Of a DNA stretch of 64,000 nt, positions 34,961 through 43,975 are shown in pieces. The first letter of the stretch is position 1, and the number at the start of each line of letters is the position of its first letter. The stretch lies in the NCBI GenBank assembly GCA_036961355.1, contig JBALVL010000006.1, forward strand, positions 62,001 through 126,000, given 5' to 3'. Made by a program: the position numbers and the translations under genes. This DNA comes from Motiliproteus sp036961355 (lineage in GTDB: Bacteria; Pseudomonadota; Gammaproteobacteria; Pseudomonadales; Balneatricaceae). The notes below the pieces were generated by a model, which saw only the letters and a program-made list of their open reading frames with translations, did not search any database and was not told the origin of the DNA.

Positions 34961-35339
34961 TCTCCTGATGGAGCAGCGCCATCAGCTCAGCCTCAGGTCG
35001 GGCAATGCCACAGGAACTGACTAGGTCTTCTACCTCAGCCCCCATCTCCATCAGTTTTGCAGCTTGATTGTAAGCCAGTGTACCTGGATCACGATTTTCC
35101 AGTTCAAGCTGTTTTTCAACGGAGATATTTAGCCGCTGTTCAACCTGCTTCAAACGACGCCCCATCCCCATCGCACCACTATTAGTGATACGAATTTCAT
35201 TGCGCAGCACATTAAGCAGCGCAGCGTAATTACGCTGCTGATTTCGCAAGCGACGCTGTATTCGGAACAACCAAAAAAGCGCCGACAATAAACCTATTGC
35301 GAGCACGGCAATTGTCAGCAAAAGCAGAGGGGATGACAT
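34926..35339 (-). CDS. DUF2802 membrane-anchored protein
   Basis: This 137-residue protein has one N-terminal transmembrane helix (about 4-24), a charged coiled-coil-like segment (about 25-80), and a small helical C-terminal domain containing DPGTLAYNQAAKLMEMGAEVEDLVSSCGIARPEAELMALLH. That domain is the DUF2802 signature, found at the chemotaxis end of polar flagellar clusters and of unknown function. It follows cheW, and its stop lies inside the convergent FlhB-like gene. Confidence 0.85.
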   Translation of the reverse strand: MSSPLLLLTIAVLAIGLLSALFWLFRIQRRLRNQQRNYAALLNVLRNEIRITNSGAMGMGRRLKQVEQRLNISVEKQLELENRDPGTLAYNQAAKLMEMGAEVEDLVSSCGIARPEAELMALLHQEIKGAAALRSDR

Positions 35340-35362
35340 AGGGGTTCAACAGGTCCCAATCA

Positions 35363-35842
35363 TTATATCAACGAGATATCAGACCATTCATCTTCGGTCA
35401 TCATCTTATCAAGCTCAACCAAAATCAGTAACCGATCGTCTTTGTGACAGACGCCCTGGATGAACTTAGTGCTCTCCTCAGTACCGATATTAGGCGCCTT
35501 CTCGATCTCTGACTGATTCAGATAAACCACTTCAGACACCGCATCAACAAGAATACCGATCACCTGTTTCTCCACCTCAATAATCACCACTCGGGTGTTA
35601 TCGGTGACATCAGCAGGCATCAGACCAAAGCGCTGCCGGGTATCTATGACGGTAACAACATTACCCCGCAGGTTAATGATGCCCAGTACATACGAAGGCG
35701 CGCCCGGAACCGGAGCGATTTCGCTATAGCGCAACACTTCCTGAACCTGCATAACATTAATGCCGTAGATCTCATCCTTTAACAGAAAGGTGACGTACTG
35801 CAATACTGAATCATCACTACCACTGGCGGCATTAATGCTCAT
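35363..35842 (-). CDS. cheW: chemotaxis adaptor CheW
   Basis: The 159-residue adaptor links chemoreceptors to CheA. The two-barrel CheW fold covers nearly the whole protein, with LLKDEIYGINVMQVQEVLRYSEIAPVPGAPSYVLGIINLRGNVVTVID as the conserved core (read in parts). The C-terminal end HKDDRLLILVELDKMM is typical. It lies in the chemotaxis half of the motility block, 117 bases after the ParP-like gene, so it may have its own transcript start. A 15-base palindrome near 35859-35873 lies just upstream. Confidence 0.93.
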   Translation of the reverse strand: MSINAASGSDDSVLQYVTFLLKDEIYGINVMQVQEVLRYSEIAPVPGAPSYVLGIINLRGNVVTVIDTRQRFGLMPADVTDNTRVVIIEVEKQVIGILVDAVSEVVYLNQSEIEKAPNIGTEESTKFIQGVCHKDDRLLILVELDKMMTEDEWSDISLI

Positions 35843-35959
35843 ACGGTTTTCCTCTTATCCGGCGATTTGCCGGTTTGGTCGCTAATTATTTCTGACATAT
35901 TGCTTGCGATAGTAGGGCTTCAACGCCATCGATACAATAGATACACTAAGGGCGTCGCG

Positions 35960-36811
35960 TCAGGAGAGTTGATTCATCTGCGCATTATCGACCTGGCTTT
36001 GGCGCAGCAATTCCATCAGCGCAGACACATCCATGATCGCACACATATGATCGATGACAGTGCCCGCCAACCAAGGCCGGCGGCCACGATCACTACGCCA
36101 GCGAACTTGATCGGGCTCAAGGGTGATCGCATCTTCGACCGAATGGCAGGCCATCCCCCACTCACTACCCTCCATCAAAATGACGTATTTAAAATCCTCC
36201 AATCCCTGTTCAGGATACTTTTCGGGCATGACCCAACGGGCAGTGTCGATCGCTTTCACGGTGCCCGCCGTTTTTGACGGCAGCAACCCCAGAAACCAGT
36301 CGGGCTGTCCGAACAGTGGCCGCAGCGCCTCTTCAATCACCAGCACACCGCCCAATTCGACCAGCGGCACGGCAAGGGTTAATCCGGCTACCTTGAACAG
36401 CAAACATTCGAAACGCTGTTGAGCCCAATCGGGATAGCCGTTATGCCAACGATCAGAGCTCGACACCGTCTCGGTCTGCAGCTCAGTAGCGGTTTCCACC
36501 AGTGACTCAGTGATGGTTTCAGCTAGCGGCTCAAGGACAGAGTCGGGGGATACGCTCTTATCAACTACCTCCGTTGCTGTCGCAACACTGGCAGCCGTGA
36601 TCTCAACAACCGGCAACGTTTCGGTAGCTACCACCGGCTCCACGACAGCAGTCAACACCCGGGCATCCTCTTGCTGAGCTTGGGTGGTCGCATCGCTTAA
36701 CAACGCATCGAGGTAATCCTGTACCGCCTGCTGTGGTGCCAGCGTCGTAGTTTCCGCGGAAACGGTCTGTGGTTGCACCTGCGGTTCAGGCTTATGACTG
36801 CTTGGTTTCAT
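35960..36811 (-). CDS. CheW-domain protein, ParP-type polar localisation factor
   Basis: The 283-residue protein has an N-terminal, low-complexity, threonine/valine/glutamate-rich half (1-150) and a C-terminal CheW-like domain (about 150-280, CLLFKVAGLTLAVPLVELGGVLVI). Its position directly downstream of a ParA-type ATPase and before cheW matches the ParC-ParP pair of Vibrio-type clusters. There ParP binds CheA and receptors and anchors the array at the pole with ParC. The assignment rests on gene order and domain plan. The gene starts 20 bases after the ParA stop. Confidence 0.8.
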   Translation of the reverse strand: MKPSSHKPEPQVQPQTVSAETTTLAPQQAVQDYLDALLSDATTQAQQEDARVLTAVVEPVVATETLPVVEITAASVATATEVVDKSVSPDSVLEPLAETITESLVETATELQTETVSSSDRWHNGYPDWAQQRFECLLFKVAGLTLAVPLVELGGVLVIEEALRPLFGQPDWFLGLLPSKTAGTVKAIDTARWVMPEKYPEQGLEDFKYVILMEGSEWGMACHSVEDAITLEPDQVRWRSDRGRRPWLAGTVIDHMCAIMDVSALMELLRQSQVDNAQMNQLS

Positions 36812-36831
36812 AACGTGATCGCGGTCTCTGT

Positions 36832-37617
36832 TTAAATCTTGGCTGATTGCTTTTCTTGTTCTTGCAACCAGCGCAACAACATACCGTAGGAGCGAACCCC
36901 GTGTGAGGTGGGATCTAACGCTGAGGGAACGATACCTTCTGAGCTGGCGTTACGAAGTTTGGTATCCACCGGGATGATCGCATGAGCAACCTGAGCAGGG
37001 TAAGTCTGCTTAATTTTTCGCAAACTTTGCATCGACGCTTGGGTACGTCGGTCAAAAAAGGTCGGCAGAATATGGTAATCCAACTTACGGCTACGGGCTT
37101 TATTAATCATTGATAGCGTTCGCACCATTCGCTCCAGCCCCTTTATTGCAAGGAACTCGGTCTGCACCGGGACGATTAACCGATCGCAAGCCGCCAATGC
37201 ATTAACCATCAAAATACCCAGCACCGGAGGGCTGTCGATTAACACATAATCAAACTGATCCCAGAGCTGCACCAGCGATTGCGAAACCATCAACCCCATC
37301 CCCTCGCTGCCGACCGAACGCCGCTCGAGAGTCGCCATCGCCGTGGAGGCCGGAATCAGGCTAATACGATCGTGTGAAGTCCCCTGCAGCAAGCCGGACA
37401 CTTTTGCCGGCGTTGACGTACCCGCTTCAAAAAGATCGTAGGCAGAGTGCTCTAGCGTGTCGGGATCATAGCCAAAGTAACTGGTCAGCGAGCCGTGCGG
37501 ATCGAGATCAACCAACAAAACATCCAGCCCCTGGTCCGCTAACAAACCGGCAAGGGTGACGACGGTTGTGGTTTTCCCCACACCGCCTTTTTGATTGGCT
37601 ACTGCCCAGATATGCAC
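36832..37617 (-). CDS. ParA-family ATPase, ParC type
   Basis: This 261-residue protein is a deviant Walker A ATPase. It has KGGVGKTTT near residue 10, the LLVDLDPHGSLTSYFG switch, and the DYVLIDSPPVLGILMVNAL segment near 125. In polar-flagellate chemotaxis clusters such a ParA homologue (ParC) places chemosensory arrays at the cell pole and passes them to daughters. There is no ParB gene beside it, unlike the chromosome-partition pair. It is transcribed with motC, motD and the ParP-like gene. Confidence 0.88.
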   Translation of the reverse strand: MHIWAVANQKGGVGKTTTVVTLAGLLADQGLDVLLVDLDPHGSLTSYFGYDPDTLEHSAYDLFEAGTSTPAKVSGLLQGTSHDRISLIPASTAMATLERRSVGSEGMGLMVSQSLVQLWDQFDYVLIDSPPVLGILMVNALAACDRLIVPVQTEFLAIKGLERMVRTLSMINKARSRKLDYHILPTFFDRRTQASMQSLRKIKQTYPAQVAHAIIPVDTKLRNASSEGIVPSALDPTSHGVRSYGMLLRWLQEQEKQSAKI

Positions 37618-37674
37618 TCTGTCACCCTCATATTGTAAACACTGCTGGCTACCGCATCACGGTTTAACCAAGAC

Positions 37675-38559
37675 TTACTGTTGATTCAGCAGCACTGCAT
37701 CATCTATCGCTGGCGCTGGACCTATGGGTTGCTGCTGCAATGTTTTCTGCGCCGCATCGTCACTAAAATAATGGCTTTGATCGTTCGCCAAAGCACGCTG
37801 TACCGTTTCATCGCGTGCAACAATGATCACAATCCGGCGATTTTTACTTCGCCCCCTGGCAGACCGATTACTGACTTTCGGCCGATTCTCACCGTAGCCG
37901 ATCGCGGCCATCCGCTTCGAATCAACACCAAAATAAGCGAGTATCCTCACCACCCCGGCAGCACGGGCTGCCGATAACTCCCAATTAGAAGGGTACCGAT
38001 CGCTCTGGATCGGCTGATTATCGGTAAAGCCCTCAACCTGAAGCGGATTATTATAGGGCTTCAAAATCGTTGCCAGCCCTTCAAGCAGAGCATCAGCGTT
38101 TTGATTCGGCGCCGCCCGGCCACTTTCAAACAATACGCCGGAACCGATCTCTATCTCCAACCACAGCTTATTAGCCGAGACCGAGATCTCTCCATCGGCG
38201 ATAAGCTCCTGAAATCTAGCCTTGGCATCGGACTGAATCTGCAGCAACTCCTGCCCCTGTTGCTCGCCGCCTTCGATCCGCCCAGGCTCCTGCATGGGCT
38301 GTTGTTCGAGCAGACCGATATCACGATTGGGATTACGCAGTGACAGATCACCAACAGCAATCTGCTCAAAACTTTGATCAACCCCCAGAAAGATTCCTGA
38401 TAACGACTCGGATAAAACCTGATATTTGCCTTCGTTAACCGAAGAAATCGAATACATCACCACAAAAAAAGCCAGCAGCAGGGTGATAAAATCAGCATAA
38501 GAAACAACCCAACGGTCTGCGCTGGTTTCAGGTGCCCGTTCTCGGTATCGCCTAGTCAT
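37675..38559 (-). CDS. motD: flagellar motor stator protein MotD (MotB-like)
   Basis: The 294-residue protein has a single N-terminal transmembrane helix (about 20-42). The helix includes the proton-carrying aspartate in SYADFITLLLAFFVVMYS, followed by a plug region. A C-terminal OmpA-like peptidoglycan-binding domain covers about 145-260 (SNWELSAARAAGVVRILAYFGV, GYGENRPKVSN). It forms a stator with MotC, lying 11 bases upstream. The aspartate suggests proton coupling but does not exclude sodium. The tail after 260 is longer than usual. Confidence 0.92.
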   Translation of the reverse strand: MTRRYRERAPETSADRWVVSYADFITLLLAFFVVMYSISSVNEGKYQVLSESLSGIFLGVDQSFEQIAVGDLSLRNPNRDIGLLEQQPMQEPGRIEGGEQQGQELLQIQSDAKARFQELIADGEISVSANKLWLEIEIGSGVLFESGRAAPNQNADALLEGLATILKPYNNPLQVEGFTDNQPIQSDRYPSNWELSAARAAGVVRILAYFGVDSKRMAAIGYGENRPKVSNRSARGRSKNRRIVIIVARDETVQRALANDQSHYFSDDAAQKTLQQQPIGPAPAIDDAVLLNQQ

Positions 38560-38570
38560 CTATACCTCCC

Positions 38571-39311
38571 TTACCTGAGGTAGCTTTCTAACCGCATCCG
38601 AATCGCCAATGGATTATGCCCCTGAGCAATCGATAAAAAGCCCTCAAGCATCATCTCATGGTACTGATAGCGCTGCAGAATGATCGATTTCAGCCGGCCG
38701 GCGATCGGTAACAGCGCTAAGTTAGCCAGCCCGACACCATAGATCGTCGCAACAAAGGCAGTGGCTATACCGCTGCCCAGCATGTCGGGGGAACCGAGAT
38801 TGGTCATCACGTGAATCAGCCCCATAACCGCGCCGATAATACCGATGGTTGGTGCGTATCCGCCCATGCTTTCATACAGACGAGCCGCTTGCAGGTCGCG
38901 TTGCTCGCGGATATTTAGCTCCATCAACATCAGGTCACGAATCGCCTCTTTCTCATTACCATCAGCAATTAACTGCAACCCTTTTTGCAAAAATTCATCG
39001 CTATCAATCTCTGCCTGTTTTTCTAATCCCAGCAAGCCATAACGCCGGGCTTGCATGCTCCAGCCAACAATTTTATCGATCCCTTGCTCAAAACTCAGCC
39101 GCGGCGGGGAAAACACCCAACCAAACATGCCCAGTGCTCGCTGGGCTTCAGGGAGAGAGAACTGCAGCAGTCCTGCGCCCAGCGTGCCACCAAACACAAT
39201 CAGTGCCGCAGATCCATTAAGCAGCGTATCGAGACTGCCGCCCTCGACTAGCTGGCCACCAAAAATGGCGACGATAACCAGCACAATACCTACCAGACTA
39301 AGGCGATCCAT
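38571..39311 (-). CDS. motC: flagellar motor stator protein MotC (MotA-like)
   Basis: The 246-residue protein is of the MotA/MotC type, with four transmembrane helices at about 5-22, 30-48, 150-170 and 185-205. Conserved parts are GGTLGAGLLQF, ESMGGYAPTIGIIGAVMGLIHVM and the FVATIYGVGLANLALLPIAGRLK helix. It conducts ions together with MotD to power rotation. The start overlaps the cheB stop by one base. MotC/MotD is the second stator type of Pseudomonas; no motA/motB pair is in the window. Confidence 0.93.
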   Translation of the reverse strand: MDRLSLVGIVLVIVAIFGGQLVEGGSLDTLLNGSAALIVFGGTLGAGLLQFSLPEAQRALGMFGWVFSPPRLSFEQGIDKIVGWSMQARRYGLLGLEKQAEIDSDEFLQKGLQLIADGNEKEAIRDLMLMELNIREQRDLQAARLYESMGGYAPTIGIIGAVMGLIHVMTNLGSPDMLGSGIATAFVATIYGVGLANLALLPIAGRLKSIILQRYQYHEMMLEGFLSIAQGHNPLAIRMRLESYLR

Positions 39312-40471
39312 CAGCAGTTTAAAACCGACAGTAGGTGTGGAGTGACATCCCGCAGATCGACAATATGATCTGACAGATCGGCCTGCGCTATCGCTTGAGG
39401 CATGCCATAAATGACGCAGCTCTTTTCATTCTGTGACCAGATCGTTGACCCACTATTCTTGAGCATCCGTGCGCCATCGCGACCATCGGCGCCCATCCCG
39501 GTCAAGACGATGCCCAACACCTGATTTGAGTACCCTTTCGCGGCGGAACCGAAAGTCACATCAACGCTGGGCCTATAATTGAGTCGTTCATCTCCGGGCA
39601 TCACCCTAACCCGACCGCCTTGCCGGGCATCGACCAGCATCTGCTCTCCGCCAGGGGCCAATAGCGCCAGCCCGGGCTCCAGACGATCGCCGTCTTTGGC
39701 CTCGCGAACCTGAACCTGACACTGCTGGTTAAGGCGCTCGGCAAAAGCTCCGGTAAAGGTCTTAGGCATATGCTGAACAATAAGGATCGGTAGCGGGAAG
39801 CTGGCTGGCAGAGCGGTTAACACTTTTTGAATAGCGACAGGCCCACCCGTCGACGTCCCGAAGATCACCAGTTTTGTGCGGCTGGCCAACGATCCCGGTT
39901 TTGGTGCAGGCGAGTCAGGAATCGCCTGCTTCTCAGGAACCAGCGATCGACGAACAGCCGAAGTCGCACGACCAGGCTCGGTTCTGCGCGCAGCGGTACC
40001 CGCCAACGCAGGGCGCGTCGAAGTGCTACCGGCGGCCGCAGTCGATCGGGTCGATAGTCCCGGACGCGGTAAACGACTACGGGCAACCGTTAATACACGA
40101 TCGACCAACACCTGTTCAAGACTGCCTGGACCATGCCCCATTCGCTCATAACTTTTAGGCAAATAATCGATAGCCCCGGCGTCCAGCGCTTCCAACGTAA
40201 TCCGGGCACCTTCATGGGTCAGCGATGAGAACATTAATACCGGAGTTGGACACTGACGCATGATTTCAGTCAGCGCGGCGATACCGTTAAGAACCGGCAT
40301 CTCATAATCCATGGTGATAACGTCAGGTTTTAGCTGCAGAGCTTTCTCGATAGCGACCTTGCCGTTTTCTGCCACGCCAACGACACTGACCCGCGGATCG
40401 GCATTAAGCATAGTCGTGACCCGCTGTCGGAAAAAAGCGGAATCATCAACGATCAGAACTTTGACCGACAT
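39311..40471 (-). CDS. cheB: chemotaxis response regulator and methylesterase CheB
   Basis: The 386-residue enzyme removes methyl groups from receptors and deamidates glutamine. The receiver domain (1-120) has the phosphorylated aspartate in DVITMDYEMPVLNG. A long alanine/arginine/threonine-rich linker (about 130-195) leads to the methylesterase domain, with serine nucleophile in GTSTGGP, the histidine in QHMPKTF and aspartate in GMGADGRDG. The ATG at 40471 is favoured by GGAG six bases upstream; a TTG three bases earlier is in frame. Confidence 0.95.
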   Translation of the reverse strand: MSVKVLIVDDSAFFRQRVTTMLNADPRVSVVGVAENGKVAIEKALQLKPDVITMDYEMPVLNGIAALTEIMRQCPTPVLMFSSLTHEGARITLEALDAGAIDYLPKSYERMGHGPGSLEQVLVDRVLTVARSRLPRPGLSTRSTAAAGSTSTRPALAGTAARRTEPGRATSAVRRSLVPEKQAIPDSPAPKPGSLASRTKLVIFGTSTGGPVAIQKVLTALPASFPLPILIVQHMPKTFTGAFAERLNQQCQVQVREAKDGDRLEPGLALLAPGGEQMLVDARQGGRVRVMPGDERLNYRPSVDVTFGSAAKGYSNQVLGIVLTGMGADGRDGARMLKNSGSTIWSQNEKSCVIYGMPQAIAQADLSDHIVDLRDVTPHLLSVLNC

Positions 40472-40581
40472 CAAGGGCTCCTACAGTAGTGTGAAATCCA
40501 TCTCTGCAGCTATGACAAGCGCAGTAATTTCAATATTGATTCCACATCAGCGGCATATCGCCCTGATGCGGGATCATCTAA

Positions 40582-42633
40582 TCAGTGCGATGCGTAGTGC
40601 TTTAGCATGCTGGGGATATCCAGAATCAAAGCAATTCGACCGTCTCCGGTGATAGTCGCCCCTGCCATTCCGGCCGTGCCCAGCAGCATCTTACCCAGTG
40701 GTTTGATCACCACTTCCTCTTGGCCAACCAACTGATCGACGATGAAACCGATCCGCTGAGTACCAACAGTCACGATCACAACATGACCGGTATCGGGTAG
40801 CGGCTCACCAACACAGCCTTCGACCAACCAACGCTTAAGATGGAACAGCGGCAGTGCTTTCTCGCGCACAACCACTACCTCCTGACCATCAACAACATTG
40901 ATCTGGGTAAGATCCAGGTGGAAGATCTCGTTAACATTGACCAGCGGTAGTGCAAATGCCTGGTTTGCCAACATCACCATCAAGGTCGGCATAATCGCCA
41001 GCGTCAGCGGTACTTTAATCTCAATACGAGAACCTTCACCCGGTACCGAGTCGATATTTAGGGTGCCGTTAAGCTGGGTGATCTTTGTCTTGACCACATC
41101 CATGCCAACACCTCGACCAGAGACATCGGAGATCTCTTTCTTGGTCGAAAAGCCTGCTGCAAAGATCAGATTGAATGCTTCGTTATCACTCAATCGATCA
41201 GCCGAATCCTGATCCATCATCCCTTTTTCAACGGCCAATGAACGCAGTTTATCCGCATTCATACCGGCACCGTCATCCTGAATCGACAACAGGATGTGAT
41301 CACCCTCCTGCTCGGCTGACAGGATCACTCTACCGATACGTGATTTACCTGCCGCTTCACGAATTTCAGGCGTTTCTACCCCGTGATCCACCGCATTACG
41401 CACCAAGTGGACTAGCGGATCCGCCAGTGCCTCGACCAAGTTTTTGTCCAGATCGGTATCTTCACCCTGCAGCTCGAGATTAACCTCTTTCTTAAGGGTG
41501 CGGGCCAAGTCACGCACAACTCGCGGGAAGCGACCAAACACTTTCTTGATCGGCTGCATTCGGGTTTTCATCACCGACATCTGCAAGTCGGCAGTAACCA
41601 TATCAAGACTACCAACCGCCTTACCGACCTCTTCGTCGGCAATGGTCGCACCCAGGCGGACCAAACGATTACGCACCAGCACCAGCTCACCGACCATGTT
41701 CATGATCTCGTCCAGGCGTTGCGTATCAACCCGTACTGTCGTTTCGGTTGCAGCGGGTTTATCGACTTTCTTAGCGGCGGGTTTCGCCGCTGGTTTGGCA
41801 GCAGGCTTAGCTACTGGCTTAGCTGCGGGTTTCGGCTCGGCCTTCAGGGGTGCAGAAGCCGCGACAGCCGGCTCAGTAGGAGTAGCATTGGCTGCAAACG
41901 CGCCTTTGCCTTGCGACTGCAACTCATCGAGCAGTGCTTCGAACTCATCATCGGTGATCACGTCATCACCACCGGCAACAGGAGCCGTCGCTGGCGCTGC
42001 AGTCACTTCTGGAACGGCAGCCACATCTAGCGCGCCGCCATGCTTGCCTTTGCCGTGCAACTCATCCAGCAAGGCCTCAAATTCATCGTCGGTGATATCA
42101 TCACCGCCTGCAGCAGGCACCTCTGCTACTGGAGTTTCGCCACCAATCGCATCAAGTAACTGGTCAAATTCCGCATCCGCTGTCGCAGCAGCAACTTCCG
42201 TTACCGGCGCAACTGCAGGCTCTTCAGCAGCGCCAGCAACACTCTCACCCCGAGTCAACGCATCGAGGTTGGCTAATAGCTGAGGTTCTGCAGCCACCAG
42301 ATCGGTACCCGCACGGACACAGTCAAACTGCTCGTTAACCGTATCAAGAGCTTGTAACACCACATCCATTAATGCGGTGGTGACCTGAATATCATTATTA
42401 CGCAGCTTATCGAAGACGTTCTCAGCGCAGTGACAGCAAGCAACCAACTCCGTCAGTTGTAAAAAACCGGCACCGCCTTTGACGGTATGAAAGCCCCGGA
42501 AGATCGCATTCAATAACTCACTGTCTTCGGGACGGTGTTCCAGATCAACCAACTGCTCAGACAGCAGTTCGAGAATCTCGCCCGCTTCAACTAAAAAGTC
42601 TTGTAGGATCTCTTCATCTACATCTAGACTCAT
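40582..42633 (-). CDS. cheA: chemotaxis histidine kinase CheA
   Basis: The 683-residue kinase phosphorylates CheY and CheB. The HPt domain (1-105) carries the phosphorylated histidine in FHTVKGGAGFLQL (near residue 48). The middle (110-290) lacks a clear compact P2 domain. Instead it has three short acidic motifs of the type DDEFEALLDEL, followed by a lysine/alanine/proline-rich hinge. After the dimerisation domain come the ATPase boxes (NAVDHGVE, DDGAGMN, GRGVGMDVV) and the CheW-like regulatory domain at 550-680. It lies directly downstream of cheZ. Confidence 0.95.
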   Translation of the reverse strand: MSLDVDEEILQDFLVEAGEILELLSEQLVDLEHRPEDSELLNAIFRGFHTVKGGAGFLQLTELVACCHCAENVFDKLRNNDIQVTTALMDVVLQALDTVNEQFDCVRAGTDLVAAEPQLLANLDALTRGESVAGAAEEPAVAPVTEVAAATADAEFDQLLDAIGGETPVAEVPAAGGDDITDDEFEALLDELHGKGKHGGALDVAAVPEVTAAPATAPVAGGDDVITDDEFEALLDELQSQGKGAFAANATPTEPAVAASAPLKAEPKPAAKPVAKPAAKPAAKPAAKKVDKPAATETTVRVDTQRLDEIMNMVGELVLVRNRLVRLGATIADEEVGKAVGSLDMVTADLQMSVMKTRMQPIKKVFGRFPRVVRDLARTLKKEVNLELQGEDTDLDKNLVEALADPLVHLVRNAVDHGVETPEIREAAGKSRIGRVILSAEQEGDHILLSIQDDGAGMNADKLRSLAVEKGMMDQDSADRLSDNEAFNLIFAAGFSTKKEISDVSGRGVGMDVVKTKITQLNGTLNIDSVPGEGSRIEIKVPLTLAIMPTLMVMLANQAFALPLVNVNEIFHLDLTQINVVDGQEVVVVREKALPLFHLKRWLVEGCVGEPLPDTGHVVIVTVGTQRIGFIVDQLVGQEEVVIKPLGKMLLGTAGMAGATITGDGRIALILDIPSMLKHYASH

Positions 42634-42644
42634 ACTTCAGCTCC

Positions 42645-43475
42645 TCAGAATCCAAGACTCGAAAGCAGGTCATCAACATCATCCTGACCTGAAACCACAT
42701 CGATCTGTTCTTCTTCCAACACCTGCGGGCCATGGCCCTTGATATTGCTGTCTTCCTTTTTCTTAGCTGCTGCTTCGACTGGCTCATCATCCAGATCCCG
42801 GTTAACACCGGCGATGCTATCAACCTTGCCTGCAACCACAACTAAATTGACCAAACTCGATTCAACATCATGGACCAAGCCGTTAACCCGCTTGATCAAC
42901 TGTCCGGTAATATCCTGAAAGCCCTGGGCCAGTAGAATTTCGGTGTAGTTTGTTTGTAACTGCTCGGCCCCTTTCTCTATCTCAAGCAGAAAGCTCTCGG
43001 TAGTACGGCCCAGATCTTTGAGCTCCGACATAGACCCCTGAGCGTCAGCCATCGCCTGCCAGTCTTTACGCAGCATCTTGGCCTGCACGCCAAGCTCTGC
43101 AGCAACCGGCATGCTGGCATCGACCATATCCATGGTCTTGTTGGCAGCGGACTCAGTCAGTTCGAGTACGAAATTTAACCGCTCATGGGCATTAGACACT
43201 TCACTCAGCGCATCCTGGTCATCATGCTTCGTGACCTGAAGTGCCGCCGTTTGCTCAACATCAATATTGAACTGCTTAATTGCCGTATGCAGCCCGCGAG
43301 TGAGGCGCCCCACCTCTTGATACATGATGGTATTTCGCGCTTCGCTCAGCTCAGCCAGAATATGCATCGCTCCGGAGAACTCACCGGTTTCAAGCAGCAA
43401 TAGTAATTCCTGCGCTTTCTCCTGCAGAGTAACTTCAAAACTCTGCAGATCTGTGACTTCCTCTACAACGGACAT
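42645..43475 (-). CDS. cheZ: protein phosphatase CheZ
   Basis: This protein of 276 residues dephosphorylates CheY-P. It is mostly long helix, with the active-site region ILLAQGFQDITGQLIKRVNGLV (catalytic glutamine in the DITGQ motif, near 175). The C-terminal amphipathic peptide QDDVDDLLSSLGF is the CheY-docking end. It is about 60 residues longer than the E. coli protein, through a longer N-terminal helix. It sits between cheY and cheA, 12 bases from cheY. Confidence 0.93.
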   Translation of the reverse strand: MSVVEEVTDLQSFEVTLQEKAQELLLLLETGEFSGAMHILAELSEARNTIMYQEVGRLTRGLHTAIKQFNIDVEQTAALQVTKHDDQDALSEVSNAHERLNFVLELTESAANKTMDMVDASMPVAAELGVQAKMLRKDWQAMADAQGSMSELKDLGRTTESFLLEIEKGAEQLQTNYTEILLAQGFQDITGQLIKRVNGLVHDVESSLVNLVVVAGKVDSIAGVNRDLDDEPVEAAAKKKEDSNIKGHGPQVLEEEQIDVVSGQDDVDDLLSSLGF

Positions 43476-43487
43476 GACCGCAGCTCC

Positions 43488-43868
43488 TTAAACTCGTTCA
43501 AAGATTTTTTCGATCTTTTCTTTGAGTACAGCCGCAGTAAACGGCTTCACTACATAGCCGTTAACGCCAGCCTGAGCGGCCAAAATAATCTGTTCGCGCT
43601 TAGCCTCCGCCGTTACCATCAACACAGGCAGCTTTGCCAACGCCGGGTCAGAGCGAACTTTCTGCAACAATTCCAGCCCCGACATACCCGGCATATTCCA
43701 GTCGGTAACCAGAAAATCGATACCGCCACCCTGCAATATCGGCAACCCGGTGCTACCGTCGTCGGCTTCAACCGTATTATTAAACCCGAGGTCCCTCAGC
43801 AGGTTTTTGATAATTCGTCTCATTGTTGAAAAATCATCAACGATGAGAATCTTCATATTTTTGTCCAA
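43488..43868 (-). CDS. cheY: chemotaxis response regulator CheY
   Basis: This is a single receiver domain of 126 residues. Acidic pocket residues lie in ILIVDDFSTMRR, the phosphorylated aspartate in LVTDWNMPGMSG (near 58), and the conserved threonine and lysine are in VTAEA and VKPFT. Phosphorylated CheY binds FliM to switch rotation. The TTG at 43868 is the likely start because GGAGG lies five bases before it; the ATG at 43856 has no good ribosome site. fliA ends 108 bases upstream. Confidence 0.95.
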   Translation of the reverse strand: MDKNMKILIVDDFSTMRRIIKNLLRDLGFNNTVEADDGSTGLPILQGGGIDFLVTDWNMPGMSGLELLQKVRSDPALAKLPVLMVTAEAKREQIILAAQAGVNGYVVKPFTAAVLKEKIEKIFERV

Positions 43869-43975
43869 GATGACCTCCGTCCTACAATCTGACTCTGAAC
43901 ATTACGCTCAAACTCTTTCGGTGGGTTATTTAGCGAAATCTAAAAAAACCAATATATTCAATATTGTCCAAACAC

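Noticed and set aside
35859..35880. GCCGGATAA-like sequence upstream of cheW as a sigma-28 promoter
   Set aside because: The -10-like part has an extra base and there is no TAAA-type -35 element at the right distance; the match arises from a small palindrome.
41444..42283. 279-codon open frame on the plus strand, rich in serine and alanine
   Set aside because: It lies fully antisense to cheA, where the alanine/lysine/proline repeats open the other frames; no ribosome site and no family features.
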